The notes under the pieces are model-generated. The model had not been told where the DNA came from. It saw only the letters and a list, made by a program, of their open reading frames with translations, and ran no database searches. The position numbers and the translations under genes were made by a program. From Microbacterium aurantiacum (GTDB lineage Bacteria > Actinomycetota > Actinomycetes > Actinomycetales > Microbacteriaceae), in NCBI RefSeq assembly GCF_021654035.1, contig NZ_JAJPDW010000001.1:930001-994000 (forward strand): DNA of 64,000 nt. The letters are read 5' to 3'. Below are positions 47,584 through 55,410 of this stretch, piece by piece (positions within the stretch are counted from its first letter, which is position 1; each line of letters opens with the position of its first letter).

Positions 47584-48789
47584 ATGACCGAGCGCTTCGT
47601 GCCACGCAGGCAGGATCCCGTTCGCGACCCTGTGGCCTGGCCGGACGCGTCGGCGCCGCCGGCGACATGGTGGCAGGTGCCCGCGCCGACGGCGATCGAC
47701 CACGCCCTCCCGGAGGAGGGCGACGGAACCGGGCCTGCGCCGGAGCCGGACGGGGCGTGGCCGGAGGTGATCCCGCGGATGCCGGACTTCTCCCGACCGA
47801 TCGGGGAGGTGCCTGCCCCGAGCGAGGACGACACCCCGCTCCCCGTCGTGCGACACGCCGCCTGGGAAGACCTGTCGCGCCATCTGGGCGACGCCGAGGT
47901 CACCGATCTGTTCGTCAACGGCGCGCAGGGGCTGTTCGTCGACCGGGGGCGCGGTGCCGAGCCGGTTCCGGGGTGGTCCTGGGACGAGGACGATGTGCGC
48001 GACCTGGCCGTCGCTTTGATCGGGGCGGGCGGACGGCACATCGACGACGCCTCGCCGTGCGTGGACGTCCGCGTCGGCGGGCGGCTCCGTGTGCATGCCG
48101 TGCTCCCTCCGGTGTCCGGCGGGGGGACCGCGCTGTCCATCCGCGTCGGCCGGCGCACGCGCTTAGACCTCGGCGCGCTGCAGGCGGGCGGGATGTTCGA
48201 CGCGGCGGGGCGCGAGCGACTGGAGGAGATCGTGCGTCGCCGTGAGAACGTCCTGGTCTCCGGCGCGGCGGGGGCGGGGAAGACCACCCTTCTCGCGGCG
48301 ATGCTGAGCGCGGCGTCCGAGCGCGAGCGGATCATCTCGATCGAGGATGTCGCCGAGCTCTCCTTCGTCCACCCGCATCACGTGCGCCTCGAGGCGCGCC
48401 AGCCGAATCTCGAGGGGGCGGGCGGCATCGGTCTGGCACGCCTCGTGCGGGAGGCGCTGCGGATGCGGCCCGATCGGCTGGTGGTCGGCGAGTGCCGGGG
48501 CGAGGAGGTGCGCGAGCTGCTGTCCGCGCTGAACACCGGGCACGACGGTGGCGCCGGCACCGTGCACGCGAACGGACTGTCGGACGTCGCCGCGCGTCTG
48601 GAGGCGCTCGGAGCGCTCGCCGGGCTCGGCGACCAGGCCCTCGCGCGGCAGGTGTCCAGCGCCCTGCACTGGATCCTCCACGTGGAGAGGGATGCCGCCG
48701 GGATCCGTCGCCTGCGGAGTGTCGGGCGTCCGCGCATCGGCTCCGACGGGCGACTGGAGATCGAGGAGGAGCCGTGGCCGCCGCGGTGA
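47584..48789 (+). CDS. tadA: Tad/type II secretion ATPase (TadA/CpaF)
   Basis: 401 residues. A disordered Pro/Asp-rich N-terminus (1-~85) precedes an N-terminal domain with LGDAEVTDLFVNGAQGLFVDRG. The RecA-like ATPase has Walker A SGAAGAGKTTLLAAMLS, Asp box IISIEDVAEL, Walker B DRLVVGECRGEEV and His box GTVHANG. It powers assembly of Flp/Tad pili. ATG 47584 is leaderless; the frame upstream has no family sequence. GTG of the next gene lies inside its end. Confidence 0.92.
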   Translation: MTERFVPRRQDPVRDPVAWPDASAPPATWWQVPAPTAIDHALPEEGDGTGPAPEPDGAWPEVIPRMPDFSRPIGEVPAPSEDDTPLPVVRHAAWEDLSRHLGDAEVTDLFVNGAQGLFVDRGRGAEPVPGWSWDEDDVRDLAVALIGAGGRHIDDASPCVDVRVGGRLRVHAVLPPVSGGGTALSIRVGRRTRLDLGALQAGGMFDAAGRERLEEIVRRRENVLVSGAAGAGKTTLLAAMLSAASERERIISIEDVAELSFVHPHHVRLEARQPNLEGAGGIGLARLVREALRMRPDRLVVGECRGEEVRELLSALNTGHDGGAGTVHANGLSDVAARLEALGALAGLGDQALARQVSSALHWILHVERDAAGIRRLRSVGRPRIGSDGRLEIEEEPWPPR

Positions 48790-49802
48790 CGGTCCGGGCG
48801 ACCGCCGCGGCCGAGACGACCTCGGCGGCGGAGACGACCGCCGCGGCCGAGACGACCTCGGCGCCGGAGAGCGTCCTGCAGCTCGCCGTCCTGCTGCAGG
48901 CGGGCATCTCACCGCACCGCGCGTGGGAGTACCTCGCGGAAACCGGGGATGCCGGCGCCGTCCGCGTCGTGGCGGCGGTGTCGGAGGGACGCCCACTGGC
49001 GGACGCGATCGGCGACGCCGGCACCCCCGCCGGTGCCGCGGACGGACGCCGGAACCGTCGGCGCGATCGTCGCGACACAGACACGGGGGAGTGGCGCGAG
49101 GTGGGCGCCGCCTGGCGGGTGGCGACCGTCGTCGGAGCGCCGCTCGCGGAGAGTCTCCGAGGTCTCGCCGATGCGCTTCGCGATGCGCGTGCCGCGGCCG
49201 ACGACGTCCGGATCGCGCTGGCGGAACCGGCGGGAACCGCCCGGCTCCTCGCCTGGCTGCCGATCGCCGCCGTTGCCCTCGGAGCCGCCCTCGGCTTCGA
49301 CACCCTCGGCATCCTGTTCTCCCATCCGCTGGGGATCGTGTGCCTCGTCCTCGGGGGAGTCCTCATCCTGCTCGCGCATCGCTGGAGCCTGCGGCTCGTC
49401 CGCGCGGCCAGCGGAGGCGAGGCCATTCCGGGGCACCGCGCGGAGCTCCTCGCCATCGCGCTGAGCGGTGGCGTCTCCATAGACCGCGCGGTCGAGCTCG
49501 TCGCGCGGGCGCGTCCCACCCCGCCGGCCGATTCCGGACGCTCCGCGAACCCGCCGCCGCGCGACGACACCGATGCGGTGCTCGCGCTCTCGCGCACAGC
49601 CGGAGTGCCCGCGGTCGATCTGCTGCGGGCATGGGCCGTGCTCGCCCGGCATCGCGCGCGCGTCGACGGTCGGCTACGCGCGGCGCGACTCTCCACCCGT
49701 CTGCTCCTGCCGCTGGGGGTGTGCACGCTCCCCGCGTTCCTCCTCCTCGGCGTCGGCCCGATGCTCCTCAGCGTCGTCAGCACGATGCCCTTCACCCTGT
49801 GA
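48774..49802 (+). CDS. Tad membrane platform protein with two GspF-type halves (TadB/TadC-like)
   Basis: 342 residues. After an Ala/Glu/Thr-rich repeat (TAAAETTSAAET-type, residues ~5-30) come two type II secretion F-like units: residues ~35-140 (LLQAGISPHRAWEYLAE, with APLAESLRGLADALRD), a hairpin of two membrane helices at ~155-200, then residues ~215-310 (LLAIALSGGVSIDRAVELVAR, ARVDGRLRAARLSTRLLLPLG) and a last helix. Most actinobacterial loci encode two separate proteins; here one ORF carries both. GTG 48774 has GAGGAGGAGCC upstream; GTG 48786 (overlapping the tadA stop by 4) is an alternative. Confidence 0.8.
   Translation: MAAAVTVRATAAAETTSAAETTAAAETTSAPESVLQLAVLLQAGISPHRAWEYLAETGDAGAVRVVAAVSEGRPLADAIGDAGTPAGAADGRRNRRRDRRDTDTGEWREVGAAWRVATVVGAPLAESLRGLADALRDARAAADDVRIALAEPAGTARLLAWLPIAAVALGAALGFDTLGILFSHPLGIVCLVLGGVLILLAHRWSLRLVRAASGGEAIPGHRAELLAIALSGGVSIDRAVELVARARPTPPADSGRSANPPPRDDTDAVLALSRTAGVPAVDLLRAWAVLARHRARVDGRLRAARLSTRLLLPLGVCTLPAFLLLGVGPMLLSVVSTMPFTL
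48801..48863 (+). repeat. 27-bp direct repeat, period 36, in the tadB-like gene
   Basis: A 27-base block beginning ACCGCCGCGGCCGAGACGAC occurs at 48801-48827 and again at 48837-48863. A shorter GCGGCGGAGACGACC-like copy lies between. It encodes the repeated AAAETTSA peptide in a low-complexity N-terminus that is likely to vary between strains. Confidence 0.75.
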
Positions 49803-49837
49803 CCTCGCTCGTCCCTCACCCGAATAAAGGAGAATCC

Positions 49838-50071
49838 ATGTTCCCGTCGTCCCGTCCGACCCTCCCGCCCCTCACGCGCCGCCGTGCAGAGCGCCTCTAC
49901 CGTCCCGCGGCGCGCTTGTTCGCCGACGACGACGGCGCCGCCACGGCGGAGTACGCCATCGCCACGATGGCGGCGGTCGCCTTCGCGGGGCTCCTCGTGG
50001 TCATCATGCGCAGCGATGAGGTCCGCGGGATCCTCACCGACCTCATCCGCCGCGCGTTGACCGTGGCGTGA
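49838..50071 (+). CDS. DUF4244 protein, Flp-pilin-like
   Basis: 77 residues. A basic N-terminus, then DDDGAATAEYAIATMAAVAFAGLLVVIM: a Gly before the cut, a Glu five residues later and a hydrophobic helix, as in Flp prepilins. DUF4244 is the standard small protein of this locus in mycobacteria and relatives. AAAGGAGAATCC is a strong ribosome site, expected for an abundant pilin subunit. Overlaps the next gene by one base. Confidence 0.85.
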   Translation: MFPSSRPTLPPLTRRRAERLYRPAARLFADDDGAATAEYAIATMAAVAFAGLLVVIMRSDEVRGILTDLIRRALTVA

Positions 50072-50448
50072 TGCCCCTCGAGCGGCGGATGCCGCGCGCC
50101 CGCCGGTCCCACGCGACCTCCGGGCGGCCGTGGCGGGGTGACGGTGGATCGGTCGTGGCCGAGTTCGCCGTCGCCCTGCCGGCGATCGTCATCGTGCTGG
50201 CGCTCGGCATCGGGGCGCTCGGCGCGACGGCTCGTGGCGTGCGGCTCCAGGATGCCGTCAGCGACGCGGCGCGCCTGGCCGCGCGCGGCGAGAGCGCGGA
50301 CCGCGTCCACGCCGTCGTCGCCGCGGCCGTGGACGACGCGACCGCGACGATCGAGCATCGCGATGACATCGTGTGCATCACCGCCCGCGCGCCGGTCGCG
50401 GTCCTCACCCTCACCGCGACCGGCTGCGCGCTGGCGGGAGGCGGCTGA
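50071..50448 (+). CDS. TadE-family pseudopilin
   Basis: 125 residues. DGGSVVAEFAVALPAIVIVLALGIGALG is the TadE prepilin-like segment with the conserved Glu; RLQDAVSDAARLAARGE follows. Two cysteines lie in the C-terminal part. ATG 50071 overlaps the previous stop (TGATG); GTG 50068 is an alternative. Corresponds to the TadE-like protein of the mycobacterial Rv3659c-Rv3654c locus. Confidence 0.85.
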   Translation: MPLERRMPRARRSHATSGRPWRGDGGSVVAEFAVALPAIVIVLALGIGALGATARGVRLQDAVSDAARLAARGESADRVHAVVAAAVDDATATIEHRDDIVCITARAPVAVLTLTATGCALAGGG

Positions 50449-50768
50449 TGGCGTCGACCGTCGCCGTCGTCGGCATCCTCGCCGCCTCCGCGACCCTCGT
50501 CGCGGGGCTCTCCGCGGTCGGCGCGGCCGCGATCCACTCCCAGCGCCTCGCCGGCGCGGCGGACTCCGCCGCCCTCGCCGCCGCCGACACCGTCACCGGA
50601 CTCGCGGCCGGGGAACCGTGCGACCGCGCCGCGGATCTCGCCGCCACCGCGGCGGCGGCGGTCGCCGTCTGCGACATCGACGGCTTCGTCGTCACCGTGA
50701 CCGTCACCGCCCGCTTCGGCGTCTTCGCGACCTCCGCGACCGCCCGTGCGGGTCCGCCTCCCGGGTGA
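50448..50768 (+). CDS. Rv3654c-type TadE-like secreted helical protein
   Basis: 106 residues. An N-terminal hydrophobic helix (TVAVVGILAASATLVAGLSAVGAAA) then SQRLAGAADSAALAAADTVTGLAAGEPC, the pattern of Rv3654c-family TadE-like proteins that close this locus. Two Cys may form a disulfide outside the cell. ATG 50448 overlaps the tadE stop (ATGA). No prepilin peptidase, CpaB or CpaE-like gene is present in the window. Confidence 0.82.
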   Translation: MASTVAVVGILAASATLVAGLSAVGAAAIHSQRLAGAADSAALAAADTVTGLAAGEPCDRAADLAATAAAAVAVCDIDGFVVTVTVTARFGVFATSATARAGPPPG

Positions 50769-50822
50769 GCGCCGTGGGGGCCGGGGCGCCGACTCACAGC
50801 ATCCGCCCCACCCCACCCCGTG

Positions 50823-50828
50823 TATGGT
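50823..50828 (+). promoter_or_regulatory. -10 box of topA
   Basis: TATGGT. Transcription would begin near 50834, downstream of the ATG at 50824, which therefore cannot be the start codon; this argues for TTG 50854. Confidence 0.45.
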
Positions 50829-50853
50829 GTGCGACGAAGAAAGGACGCCCCCC

Positions 50854-53562
50854 TTGGCACAAGGCAAGAAGCTCGTCATCGTCGAGTCTCCGACGAAGAT
50901 GAGGTCGATCCAGGGGTATCTCGGTGACGATTACGAGGTACTCAGCTCCGTCGGACACATCCGCGATCTCGCGGACAAGAAGAGCATCCCTGCGGACAAG
51001 AAGCAGGCGTACGGCAAGTACTCGATCGACATCGACAACGACTTCGACCCCTATTACGTCGAGAGCGATCGCGGGAAGAAGACCGTCACCGAGCTCAAGC
51101 GCGCGCTGAAGGGGGCGGACGAGCTCCTGCTCGCCACCGATGAAGACCGCGAAGGCGAAGCCATCGCGTGGCACCTGCTGGAGACCCTGAAGCCGAAGGT
51201 CCCCGTGAAGCGGATGGTCTTCCACGAGATCACGAAGGACGCCATCCGCGCGGCCGTCGAGAACACGCGCGACCTCGATCTCGCCCTCGTCGACGCGCAG
51301 GAGACCCGTCGCATCCTCGACCGTCTGTACGGCTGGGACGTCAGCCCCGTGCTGTGGTTCAAGGTGCAGCAGGGCACGTCGGCCGGCCGCGTGCAGTCCG
51401 CGGCCACACGCCTGGTGGTCGATCGCGAGCGCGAGCGCATGGCGTTCGTCTCGGCCTCCTACTGGGACATCGCGACCCTCGCCGCCGCCGACGCCGGCGG
51501 CTCCTTCTCGGCGCGGCTCGCCCGCGTCGACGGTGCGGCCCTCGCGCGGGGAACCGACTTCGACGACACCGGCTCGCTCCGGAAGGCCGTCGTCGTCCTC
51601 GACGAGCAGGCCGCCCGTGAGCTGGCCGCGGCCATCGAGGCCGCCGGGACGGCATCCGTCGCGTCGGTCGAGGCGAAGCCCGGTACCCGCAGCCCCAAGC
51701 CCCCCTTCACCACCTCCACGCTCCAGCAGGAGGCGGGACGCAAGCTCTCGATGAGCGCCAAGCACGCCATGAGCGTCGCCCAGCGCCTCTACGAGAAGGG
51801 CTTCATCACCTACATGCGCACCGACTCCACGGCGCTGGGCACCCAGGCCGTGCAGGCCGCGCGGGCCCAGGCGGTGCAGATGTACGGCGACGCTGCGGTG
51901 CCCGCCAACCCCCGCACATACCGGAACAACGCCAAGAACGCCCAGGAGGCCCACGAGGCCATCCGCCCGTCCGGCGAGACGTTCCGCACGCCCGCCGAGG
52001 TCGGCGGCGAACTCGACCGCGACGAACAGCGTCTGTACGACCTGATCTGGAAGCGGACGATGGCCAGCCAGATGTCCGACGCCAAGTACGAGACGACGAC
52101 CGTCACCCTCGCCGTCGACGCCGGCGGTCGACGGGCGGAGTTCACCGCCTCCGGCACCGTCTACACCTTCAAGGGCTTCCTCGAGGCCTACGAGGAAGGC
52201 CGCGACGAGAAGCGCAACGAATCCGACGCGCAGGACGATCAGTCGCTCCCGGCGCTGTCGGTCGGCGACGTCCTCACGCTCTCCGACGTCGAGCCGAAGG
52301 GCCACGCCACCAGCCCGAAGCCGCGCTACACCGAGGCGAGTCTGGTCAAGGCGCTCGAAGAGAAGGGCATCGGCCGGCCCTCGACGTTCGCCAGCATCAT
52401 CGACGTGATCATCAACCGCGGGTACGTCGTCAAGCGCGGACAGGCGCTGATCCCCAGCTGGCTGGCGTTCAGCGTGGTGCGGCTGCTCGAACAGCACTTC
52501 CCCGACCTGGTCGACTACGACTTCACCGCGGCGCTCGAGGACGACCTCGACGCCATCGCGCGCGGTGAACAGAGCCGGGTCGCGTGGCTGAAGGAGTTCT
52601 ACTTCGGCTCCGACGCTCACGTGGGGCTGCGCAACATCGTCGACAACCTCGGCGAGATCGACGCCCGTGCCCTGAACTCCACGCCCATCGGGGATGTCGC
52701 CGTCCTCCGCTTCGGAAAGTACGGCCCGTACCTCGAGGTCGCCGATCCGGAGAACCCGGAGGGCGAACCCCGGCGCGTCAACATCCCCGAGGACCTGGCC
52801 CCCGATGAGCTCACCCCGGCCAAGGCCCAGGAGCTCATCGATGCGCCGGTCGCGGGTGACCGTGTCCTCGGCGAGAACCCCGCCAACGGCAAGCTGATCA
52901 TCGTCAAGGACGGCCGCTTCGGACCGTACGTGCAGGAGATCGATCCTCCCGCCGAGGAGGAGGTCGACCCCGAGACCGGTGAGGTCCGTGACGCCGTCGC
53001 GGAGACGCCCGCACCGAAGAAGCGCGGGGCCAAGAAGGTCGCCGCGCCCAAACCGCGCACGGCGTCGCTGTTCAAGTCGATGTCGGTCGACGAGATCGAC
53101 CTCGACACGGCCCTCCGCCTGCTGGAGCTGCCCCGCGAGGTCGGCATCGACCCCGAGTCGGAGCAGATGATCACCGCCCAGAACGGCCGGTACGGTCCGT
53201 ACCTGAAGAAGGGGACCGACTCGCGGACCCTCTCCAGCGAGCAGCAGATCTTCGACATCACGCTCGAGGAGGCGCTCGCGGTGTACGCCCAGCCGAAGTA
53301 CGGCGCCCGTGCGGCATCCAGCGCGCTGAAGGAGTTCGACGCGGACCCCACCAGCGGCAAGCCCATCAAGCTGAAGGACGGCCGCTTCGGTCCCTATGTG
53401 ACCGACGGTGAGGTCAACGCGACAGTTCCGCGGGGCGAGGACGCGATGGAGATCACCTTCGAGCGTGCCGTGCAGCTGCTCGCCGACAAGCGCGCCAAGG
53501 GCCCCGCCCCCAAGCGCACGACGCGGCGGACGACGACGAAGAAGGCTCCGGCGAAGAAGTGA
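50854..53562 (+). CDS. topA: DNA topoisomerase I
   Basis: 902 residues from TTG 50854, preceded by GAAGAAAGGA, where family sequence begins (AQGKKLVIVESPTKM). Toprim domain 1-~130 (ATDEDREGEAIAWHLL), active-site Tyr in GFITYMRTDST, VQSAATRLVVDRERE, RPSTFASIIDVIINRGYV. The C-terminal third has TopoI repeats (FGPYVQEID, YGPYLKKGTDS, FGPYVTDGE) without zinc fingers and ends in a Lys/Arg/Thr-rich tail, as in mycobacterial TopA. Relaxes negative supercoils. Its stop overlaps tmk by 4 bases. Confidence 0.95.
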   Translation: MAQGKKLVIVESPTKMRSIQGYLGDDYEVLSSVGHIRDLADKKSIPADKKQAYGKYSIDIDNDFDPYYVESDRGKKTVTELKRALKGADELLLATDEDREGEAIAWHLLETLKPKVPVKRMVFHEITKDAIRAAVENTRDLDLALVDAQETRRILDRLYGWDVSPVLWFKVQQGTSAGRVQSAATRLVVDRERERMAFVSASYWDIATLAAADAGGSFSARLARVDGAALARGTDFDDTGSLRKAVVVLDEQAARELAAAIEAAGTASVASVEAKPGTRSPKPPFTTSTLQQEAGRKLSMSAKHAMSVAQRLYEKGFITYMRTDSTALGTQAVQAARAQAVQMYGDAAVPANPRTYRNNAKNAQEAHEAIRPSGETFRTPAEVGGELDRDEQRLYDLIWKRTMASQMSDAKYETTTVTLAVDAGGRRAEFTASGTVYTFKGFLEAYEEGRDEKRNESDAQDDQSLPALSVGDVLTLSDVEPKGHATSPKPRYTEASLVKALEEKGIGRPSTFASIIDVIINRGYVVKRGQALIPSWLAFSVVRLLEQHFPDLVDYDFTAALEDDLDAIARGEQSRVAWLKEFYFGSDAHVGLRNIVDNLGEIDARALNSTPIGDVAVLRFGKYGPYLEVADPENPEGEPRRVNIPEDLAPDELTPAKAQELIDAPVAGDRVLGENPANGKLIIVKDGRFGPYVQEIDPPAEEEVDPETGEVRDAVAETPAPKKRGAKKVAAPKPRTASLFKSMSVDEIDLDTALRLLELPREVGIDPESEQMITAQNGRYGPYLKKGTDSRTLSSEQQIFDITLEEALAVYAQPKYGARAASSALKEFDADPTSGKPIKLKDGRFGPYVTDGEVNATVPRGEDAMEITFERAVQLLADKRAKGPAPKRTTRRTTTKKAPAKK

Positions 53563-54221
53563 GCGTTCCCGCGCACGCTGCGGATCGGCCGCACGCGGGA
53601 CTGTTCGTCACCTTCGAGGGCGGCGACGGCGCGGGCAAGACCACGCAGTCCACCCTCCTGCAGGAGTGGCTGGAACGGTCCGGCCGCACGGTCGTCCGCA
53701 CCCGCGAGCCCGGCGGGACGGAGGTCGGCGTCATGGTGCGGGACATCGTCCTGCACCACCGCGGCGACATCGCGCCGCGTGCGGAGGCCCTCCTGTACGC
53801 GGCCGACCGCGCGCACCACATCGCCACCGTGGTGCGGCCGGCGCTCGACCGCGGCGACACCGTGATCCAGGACCGGTACCTCGATTCCTCCGTGGCCTAC
53901 CAGGGTGCCGGGCGCGTCCTCGGCCGCGTTGAGGTGCGCGACCTGTCCCTCTGGGCCACCGAGGGTCTCCTCCCTGACCTCACCGTCCTGCTGGACCTCG
54001 ACCCGAGGGTCGCCCGCGGACGGCTGGATGCCGACGACAAGCCCTTCGACCGCCTCGAAGCCGAGCGTGAGGGCTTCCACGTCCGCGTGCGGACCGAGTT
54101 CCTCGCGCTGGCCGAAGCCGAGCCCGACCGCTTCCTCGTCCTCGACGCGACGCGCCCGGCAGCGGAACTCGCCGACGCGGTCCGCGCCCGCGTCGGCGGC
54201 ATGCTCCCCGACGCCCCCTGA
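53559..54221 (+). CDS. tmk: Thymidylate kinase
   Basis: 220 residues. P-loop FVTFEGGDGAGKTTQSTLLQEWL, TREPGGTEVG, DRYLDSSVAYQGAGR and a LID-like RLDADDKPFDRLEAE. Phosphorylates dTMP to dTDP. GTG 53559 overlaps the topA stop (GTGA). topA-tmk-holB is the conserved actinobacterial order. Confidence 0.95.
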   Translation: MSVPAHAADRPHAGLFVTFEGGDGAGKTTQSTLLQEWLERSGRTVVRTREPGGTEVGVMVRDIVLHHRGDIAPRAEALLYAADRAHHIATVVRPALDRGDTVIQDRYLDSSVAYQGAGRVLGRVEVRDLSLWATEGLLPDLTVLLDLDPRVARGRLDADDKPFDRLEAEREGFHVRVRTEFLALAEAEPDRFLVLDATRPAAELADAVRARVGGMLPDAP

Positions 54222-54239
54222 CGCGTCGGGGACCGCGGT

Positions 54240-54245
54240 TAGGCT
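54240..54245 (+). promoter_or_regulatory. -10 box of holB
   Basis: TAGGCT, 7 bases before ATG 54253, which selects this start over the in-frame ATG 54247. Confidence 0.45.
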
Positions 54246-54252
54246 GATGCCC

Positions 54253-55410
54253 ATGGATTCCCCGAGCCTCGACACGGCCCCCGCGCCGTGGAGCGAAGTG
54301 TGGGGCCAGCCCGACGCGGTGGCCACCCTCCGCGAGGCCGTCGACGACCCGTCGGCGATGACGCACGCGTGGCTCATCACCGGTCCGCCGGGATCGGGGC
54401 GCTCGACGCTCGCCCACGCCTTCGCGGCGGCGCTGATCGCCGAGCCCGGCGACGCGCACGCGCAGCGACAGGTCCTGGCCGGAACGCACCCCGATCTGAC
54501 GGCGTTGCGCACCGAGGGCGTGATCATCTCGATCAAGGACGCGCGCGCGCTCGTGGAGCGCTCGTACTTCTCCCCGTCGCTCGGCCGCTTCCGCGTGATC
54601 ATCATGGAAGACGCGGACAGCATGGCCGAGCGCACCTCGAACGTGCTGCTGAAGGCGCTCGAAGAGCCTCCCGAGCGCACCGTGTGGATCCTGTGCGCAC
54701 CGAGCGACGCCGACCTCCTTCCCACGATCCGCTCGCGCGTGCGCACTCTGCGCCTGCGCGAACCGGATGTCGCCGACGTCGCGCGCCTCATCTCCGCGCG
54801 CACCGGAGCCGATCCCGAGATCGCCGAACGATCGGCGCGTCACGCCCAGCGCCACATCGGCATGGCCCAGCGGCTCGCGACCGACGAGGCCGCACGCGAC
54901 CGCCGCGACCGCACGCTCCGAGCGGTGCTCGCCGTCCGCGGGGTCGGCGACGCCGTGGAGGTGGCGGGACGGATCGTCCAAGCGGCGACCGAGGACGCCA
55001 CCTCCCTCACCGCCGAACGCGACGAGGCCGAGCGGGCGTCCCTGCTGCGCACGCTCGGCGTGCCGGAGGGGGGCCCGGTGCCGCCGGCGGTGCGCTCGCA
55101 GGTGACGGCGCTGCAGGACGAGCAGAAGCGACGCGCCACGCGCAGCCTCCGTGACGGCATCGATCGGGTGCTCACCGATCTCGAATCGATGTTCCGCGAC
55201 GTCGTCATGCTCCAGTTCGGTCGCGACGACCTCATCAATCGCGAGATGGATGCCGATCTCCGCCATCTCGCCGGCACGTGGTCGCCCGAGCGCAGCCTGG
55301 TCGTTCTGGACGCGATCGGTCGCACGCGTGAGAACCTGGAGATGAACGCCGCCCCTGCGCTCGCCCTCGAGAGCATGCTGATCACCGTCGCCAGCGGAAG
55401 GACCCCGTGA
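54253..55410 (+). CDS. holB: DNA polymerase III subunit delta'
   Basis: 385 residues. AAA+ clamp-loader fold: VWGQPDAVATLREAVDD, degenerate P-loop ITGPPGSGRSTLAHAFAAAL, SIKDARALVERSYFSPSLGRFRVIIMEDADSM, NVLLKALEEPPERTVWILCAP, TIRSRVRTLRL. The P-loop has Arg-Ser where active loaders have Lys-Thr/Ser, as expected for a non-hydrolysing delta' subunit. It pairs functionally with the dnaX gene at 22972. Confidence 0.93.
   Translation: MDSPSLDTAPAPWSEVWGQPDAVATLREAVDDPSAMTHAWLITGPPGSGRSTLAHAFAAALIAEPGDAHAQRQVLAGTHPDLTALRTEGVIISIKDARALVERSYFSPSLGRFRVIIMEDADSMAERTSNVLLKALEEPPERTVWILCAPSDADLLPTIRSRVRTLRLREPDVADVARLISARTGADPEIAERSARHAQRHIGMAQRLATDEAARDRRDRTLRAVLAVRGVGDAVEVAGRIVQAATEDATSLTAERDEAERASLLRTLGVPEGGPVPPAVRSQVTALQDEQKRRATRSLRDGIDRVLTDLESMFRDVVMLQFGRDDLINREMDADLRHLAGTWSPERSLVVLDAIGRTRENLEMNAAPALALESMLITVASGRTP

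Noticed and set aside
47369..47587. Small protein from ATG 47369
   Set aside because: The start is only 3 bases after the -10 box, has no ribosome site, the peptide is Arg/Pro-rich noise, and it spans a strong hairpin.
48801..48863. Repeat block as a possible CRISPR or mobile-element end
   Set aside because: The repeats are in frame, contiguous and encode a low-complexity peptide; there are no spacers of regular length.
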